From: Austropuccinia psidii | Taxonomy: Eukaryota > Basidiomycota > Pucciniomycetes > Pucciniales > Sphaerophragmiaceae | NCBI GenBank assembly: GCA_023105745.1 | Contig: JALGQZ010000006.1 | Coordinates: 31,573,686 to 31,637,685 of the forward strand | Reading direction: 5' to 3' | Length of the DNA: 64,000 bases | Shown: positions 58,600-64,000 of the stretch, in pieces | Layout: every line of letters starts with the position of its first letter | Numbering within the stretch: the first letter of the stretch is position 1 | Translations under genes and position numbers: made by a program | Notes under the pieces: model-generated | What the model was told of the DNA's origin: nothing | The model's input: only the letters and a program-made list of their open reading frames with translations | The model's database searches: none

Positions 58600-60000
58600 C
58601 CCATGACTAAAAGCTATAGAAAAGTAATGAAAGACAAAATATCATGAAGTATGCCATTTAATTAAAGTAGAGTAATACACGTCCTTTATCTTTAATAGAA
58701 CAATTAAAGGCTCAATGAGGTCACAGATACTTAAGAATGTACTGAGCTGGTAAAGAAAGTAAAGCTTCAAATATGAAAGAGATAAAATTCTCATTTCGAA
58801 AACATAATCTGTTTTCCAATAGCTCGAAAAATTACAGAGATATGAAGCTGTAAAATCATTACTCAAAATGAAACTTAAGCTTCACCTCTCATATAAAATA
58901 GTTAGCTTTGATAAAACCCTATTTTTGGGCCTTTTTATTAAATTAATAAAAGGTATATTAAGTGGTTATATGTTTAGTTCTGTAGAATAAATAGCACAAG
59001 AGGTAAATTTCTGCACCTGCTTCAAATATTCAAAATAAAAACAGGATATTTCAAGATCTAATATAACCTATAAATTTTTGATAAGATAAACAAAAAAAAG
59101 AATATTCGATTAATTAGTTGCTGCAGAAAAATACAATAATACCCCGCAGAAAAAAAGTAGAAATGGTTTTCTCTTCAATTATCAAACAATATTTTAGTTA
59201 GAGTGAAAGATAATTTGATACTGTATACCTATGTAATACTTAAGGCACAGTGAATCAACCATGTAATAATAATGTAACAATCAATTCTGGATAAAATCTG
59301 AGCCACTTTTGAGCCCTGTATCCTGAAAATGGCAAATCTGTAAATGATTCAGGGATATAATTATACATCTGCTTGTACAGAGTGATATTCTGGGATATCC
59401 TTGCATAAAAGTGAATTATGAGGTTTAAGCTTAAATCAATTTTCTGAAGTTTCTCTTCGCATGAATTTAGAAATAAGAGTCCTCCAGATATATTCTGTAC
59501 AGATTGAGCTGTGTCTTTTCTGTCAAACAATGTCAGGGTGAATTTATGTAGTAGTTTAAGAATATTCAATACATGCTAGCAATATAACCCCCACATGTAA
59601 GAAGTAGTGAGAAACAAATTTAAAGGCCCTGATGTTATTAATGCAAGTAGTATTCAATCTATTTAGATCCTCGGATTAAGAAATAAAATATAGATTTATA
59701 GCTAATTTTGTTACAATAATTAGAAATTATAGTTACATCACTCTTATTATAAGGGTACTACTTCCTACACACAGCTTTAAATGTAAGAAGATACTAAAAT
59801 AAGATGAATAACGAGGCTCTAAGTGATTAAAGAGCCCCTTTTATTCTTTCTGTTGACATTAGAGGGTGATTAATCTTCTCACACATATTTAAAGTATGAG
59901 TAATCTTTTGTTGTTCCACAGGGTTCAAAAATAAATCATAAGGGTTAGAACTGGATTTTGGACCACACCTTATCATTCTGGACCAATAAAGGTTGAAGGA
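58600..60000. repeat. Repeat related to 34600-35500, inserted in gag
   Basis: It shares blocks with the hairpin-rich repeat at 34600-35500 (the CTCAAAATGAAACTTAA block at 58860; the block with CACTTTTGAGCCCTGTATCC at 59310). It lies between two halves of a Gag remnant. Confidence 0.6.
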
Positions 60001-61400
60001 AATGCTTCAAAGGCCATATCAGAACTTTCACGAAATCTTCAAAGCTCTTAGGGACTCTTATCAGTCATTCCAGAAGGCTTCAAAATTGAAATACCAATAT
60101 GTTGAATATGAATTCAGTATTAGATGGTACAGGTAAGGTAAAGAACATTTTTGATAGAAAAAATTCCAGCTAAGATATCTAAGTCAAATTTAGAGATGTC
60201 AATATCCCAATGAAAAATAGCTTCAGAGCTTTATTAGCTTTTCTATTTAGTATGAATTATATTGAACCTTTTAAAAAACTGAAGAAGTAAATGGTTGTTT
60301 GATATCCTTGGGTATATCTGTATGTGGCCTTGAAAACCTTTAAGCAGATATCTCAATGAGTTTGGGTAAGATGAAAATATCATTTAGAAAGACTTTCAGG
60401 GCTTGATTAGTGCTAAAATTTGATACAAATTTCCATGCATACAGGGCCTTTCTTGAATGTTATCTTTTTGAGAAACTGTATATTTGGTTATAGATATTTA
60501 AGCCAGGATTTATCTTTGAAATTATTAAAATAGATGGTCTAGAGTATCTCTAATTGCATATTTACATTAGATCTCAAATTTATTTGTACAATTTACTGTT
60601 TTCTACAAGCACAACTTTATTTATTTTGGGGGTTTGAAGTAGGGTTACCAAAATTTAATTTATTGCACCATTCAAGAGTTTTACTTAGGAGATTGAAGAA
60701 AAATTCTTTTTTTATATTGTATTTATTAAGAATTGAAAATTCATATGAAAGGTGATAATAAGATTTTGGATTAACAAATTATTTATCAAATATTCAGAAT
60801 TTTTTAGCTTGAAAAATTCTATTCCAATTTGGGTAAGCATGATATCTTCTTAGATGGGAGACTTCTCTATAGGATTCATTTTTGAATTAAGTTCTTTACT
60901 CAGGCTTCAGAGTGAATATAATTCTGGTTCTCTTTCTGGATTCACAGGATTTCAAAAAAATATGTACCATCCATCAACTATAATGCTAATATGTGGCTTA
61001 AAGACCAAATATTGGCTTCACTACGATATGAACTGCACTTATTTAACCAAAATAAACCACCAGGCGTAACAATTTTACTTTAAAAATTTAAAAATAGGCT
61101 ATCCACCTCTTTTCACTCATCTTTGTGATATAAGGGGGTCTTAACCCCTAGGAAAATACCTCCATACCTTTATCAACTTATTTCTTATGCAGTATTCCCT
61201 TAGTACAAACAAAGTAACTTTTCAAAAACTACGATGATTTGAAATTTAATATCTGAATTAATAAATATAATAACCAAATCAGTGATTTCACCCAGGGCTT
61301 TCAGAAGACTAATACCCAATAGATGTGAGTAGTAGAGCCCTTTGAAACTATTCTTTCTAACTTTTCCATATAAAAGTCCTTTTTAAACCTCTAATTTACA
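60001..61400. other. Region without recognised features
   Basis: There is one open piece of 71 codons (60854-61069, plus) with no domain. Short inverted repeats occur (for example around GATATC near 60300 and 60348). It is probably the continuation of the repeat inserted into gag. Confidence 0.45.
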
Positions 61401-61419
61401 GTCTTAAATATAGCTTATA

Positions 61420-62140
61420 GACTAAGCCTGATTATACAAGATGAATTAATTGTGGCAAGTTTACGCTCCATGCTTACCAAAACTGCAAGGAAATGGTATT
61501 ATGAGGTAAGATGAGACCCTCTCAGAAGATCTAGGGAATCTTTGTAATAAACAATAATTGCAAAATAGGATAAAAAATAATGGATATTCCCAATTTAAGA
61601 GGAATGTGAAAGTAATACTTCAAACTGTTATAAAGACCAATAACCAGCTTGGTTTCTTCAACAGAGAGACAGAATCACTTTCTTAAACCCAGATAAGTCT
61701 GATTTCATGGTGAAAATAAAAATACTGAGAACATGTGGTGGCCACCTTGAGGATTCTATTGAATAAAGATGGGTTGATCCTTCCCACATAGACGAAAATC
61801 TCAATGCCATGGAATAAATCATGAACAAGGAAAGAATTGTTAGAAGCTGAAATCAATCCTTGCTTAAAATTAGGAATAATTTTAGAAACAACAGGGAAAA
61901 AAGGAAAGAAAAAAGAGCTCTGTGAAAATCTAATAGATGTAGAAGCAGATTGAAATTAGCCAAAAGAAGAATTTCTTGAAGTGCAAGTAATTGAGGAAAT
62001 TCAAAGTAAATAAGAAAAACAAGAATCTGGTCAGGATTGAAAGATTTATGAAGAAGGACCCTTTTATGATTTTAATTAAAACATAACACAGAAATCTCTT
62101 CAGTCACTGAAGGGAATACTCATTTTCTGTAATGTCGCAA
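61420..62140 (+). pseudogene. Gypsy gag core and zinc-knuckle-region remnant
   Basis: Read across frames: DELIVASLRSMLTKTARKWYY (61440-61502), the same order as the intact copy at 47745-47815. Then NPDKSDFMVKIKILRTCGG (61688-61744), matching [20 protein letters not shown] of the intact copy, followed by the NAME segment near 61805. Finally [11 protein letters not shown] at about 61980, matching the linker after the zinc knuckle (intact 48297). The zinc-knuckle Cys residues are lost. After about 62140 no protease or RT follows; an LTR begins at about 62343 instead. Confidence 0.85.
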
Positions 62141-62342
62141 ATACTATTTTTTTCAACCTGTGACTTAAACCCAGAGAAGAAGCATGAAAGCCAAAATACC
62201 ATAGAGCCAAAGGTAGAGTTAAAGTCACAAAAATCTGACCTGAGTGAAAATGGCTCAAAATGGCACCTGAAAAAGAATGAGGAAAGCCACCTCTACCCAA
62301 AAATACCCCTCCCATAACCATTGGACAAGGAATAATAAAGTT

Positions 62343-64000
62343 TTTGAGACTTTCGAATATGACCACATATTCAAAAAGGTCACAAGACAACTTTAAAACA
62401 CTCATTTTAATAATAAGAATTGAAATTATACCCTTAAAATAAGTAAAAATGCCATAAAAAGGCATAAAAGCTTGATTATCTCAGAAACCAATGAATACAA
62501 ATGTTAAATAGGTTACACCATTTGATTCCTCATTGAAAAATACACATATCAATTTTTTATTTCGTATCTGAAAAGTCAATACTTACTGAGATAACCTGAA
62601 TATATGCACTTTTATGATCAGTGCATATATTAATGGCTTTCAGCTCATATCTCTTGGTATATGCATCATAAAGAGTTGGACCAAAAATAAAGTTACCACC
62701 TAATTAATGTAAAAAACATATATAATATTTTCTGGAAAGCTAGAAACACGGTTATAACTTACAATAGTTTTTTGAGCAAAATAAGAAAAGCTGTTGACCA
62801 TTTTGTTGTGAAAGTGGTCCAAACTTAAAAAAAGTAGATATTCATATCCTCATAGATTTCACATGAAGAATTATTCAACTGGTATGATTATATTCAAGGT
62901 ATATCCCCTTGAAATAATGGATTGAAGTTTAAAATAGTAAATTTAGACAGAAAAGATGAGTTACAAGAAAAATCATCAAAAACAGAGTTTTGATGATGTA
63001 ATAAACTACTCTTGGAAGTTTAATAATGATATGAAAAGCTATCAGAATTCAATCTCTGAATGCATCTATTGTGTATAGCTCAAAGGTATCAATGATCAAA
63101 GTTGAAGCTTAAAAATGATCATTTATGATCACTCACTGAAACCTTATTTTCAGCTTAACAGCTATATAAGTGATACAGCTTGTGAATACTATTATATTAT
63201 AATTAATAACAAGAAAACACACAAATCTTATGCTTTTTCTAAGCCTACAATGTCAGAAAGCCTAGAGTTATAGTGATAACTATAAATAATGGTCTAATAA
63301 TGAGATAAAATGGTTTAATTATGATGTAATCATCACTAAAGCTTTAAATACTGATCAATTCAAGTTTATACTATCAGTAAAGGTCTACTAGAAGCCTTCT
63401 GGACACTAGGAGGGAGGACCTTACTATATATAGAGCTTTTTACCTCTACTTCCCCCCCCATGCATCAAAAACAATAAGGCATCAAATCAAAGGTAATATC
63501 TTTATTCTTTATATGTAAATCTTTCCCTTACTATAATCACCTGCTTTGACATGATTCACTCTATATTTTGATGTTTTTTTCAAATTCTCTCTAAAATCTT
63601 GAATTCCATGTAAAATAAAGAATATTTGTAATTTCTCTTTTTTTTAATTGTAGATATAATCTAAAAAAGTTGTATTTACATTATTTAGAAGACATTCATT
63701 CAAAATTATCATATTAAGTGTTAAAAGTATGTTATTTTATCTTTTTATAATGATTTATCTTCATTATCATTTTTAATAATTCTTTTATTAATATTAATAG
63801 TACTTATATTAACATATGACTTCAATATTGGTAATATTGTTGCTATAAATCGTGTTTCATTATTAAATAACAATTTTTTACACATTTATTATTTTTTTGA
63901 AACAGGAATAGATTACCATAAGTATATTAATTGTTAAATATTAATATATTTAATTTTATTATATTATTTCGTTTATTTAAATAATATAGATATTTTTACA
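62343..64000 (+). repeat. Gypsy LTR, cut by the window end
   Basis: This aligns along its length with the minus-strand LTR at 5704-7539: the GGTCACA block (62379), the AAAATGCCATAAAAAGGCATA block (62446; minus equivalent near 7415), CAATACTTACTGAGATAACC (62578) and ATATATGCACTTTTATGATC (62601), CAAAGTTACC-like at 62690, and the TATA region at 63425. The start is degenerate (TTTTTGAGAC rather than TGTGAGCC). With a 1.84-kb family length the end should lie roughly 150-200 bp past the window. Confidence 0.8.
63425..63435 (+). promoter_or_regulatory. TATA box of the LTR
   Basis: TATATATAGAG, followed by a pyrimidine run, lies at the position matching TATATAAAG (minus strand, 6452-6460) in the related LTR. 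It is the likely core promoter of this LTR. Confidence 0.6.

Overview
This window looks like a fragment of a rust-fungus nuclear genome (Basidiomycota, Pucciniales), very AT-rich and almost entirely made of transposable elements. The Gypsy family that dominates it, with its Gag/RT/integrase wording, is of the kind I associate with the repeat-swollen myrtle-rust genome (Austropuccinia psidii). That species assignment is recall and inference; it was not tested by a search. Only one host gene is convincing: a ten-exon SEC8 (exocyst) gene on the minus strand at 25118-30584, for which I could place every splice junction with consistent phase.

Layout. 1-7539: a decayed minus-strand Gypsy element running integrase, RT, protease, Gag, leader, then a ~1.84-kb 5' LTR. 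7540-9050: AT-rich, nothing recognised. 9060-15120: a second, unrelated minus-strand Gypsy element of the chromovirus type (chromodomain, integrase, RNase H, RT, protease, Gag zinc knuckle), all broken, with its 3' LTR start and polypurine tract at 9981-9997 and a long 9-bp minisatellite at 10234-10487. 15130-21200: AT-rich, no gene recognised. 21219-22185: a Harbinger/PIF transposase remnant. 25118-30584: SEC8. 31102-32766: a dead Tc1/mariner (DD34E) element abutting a 3' LTR fragment (32768-34294). 34295-36000: hairpin-rich repeat. 36010-41400: a decayed plus-strand Gypsy whose 5' LTR is interrupted by about 1.45 kb of another repeat. 41480-43858: further repeats. 43859-54193: a nearly complete plus-strand Gypsy element with two 1922-bp LTRs, primer-binding site, polypurine tract and a single gag-pol frame broken by three stops and one frameshift. 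54194-57550: hairpin-rich repeat. 57560-62140: Gag split into two parts by about 3 kb of foreign sequence. 62343-64000: a plus-strand LTR cut by the window end.

Four LTR copies of one family (two flanking the full element, two fragments) share a perfectly conserved 17-bp core. Three Gypsy copies share a similar G-rich segment just after the 5' LTR, the probable primer-binding site. The LTR pair of the full element differs at about 55 of 1922 positions by my eye count (about 3%), so it is not a new insertion.

I saw no tRNA, rRNA, CRISPR or bacterial-type operon. I found no convincing novel cellular system. The most unusual structure is a run of more than a dozen short inverted repeats between 54367 and 55365, echoed in other repeats of the window.
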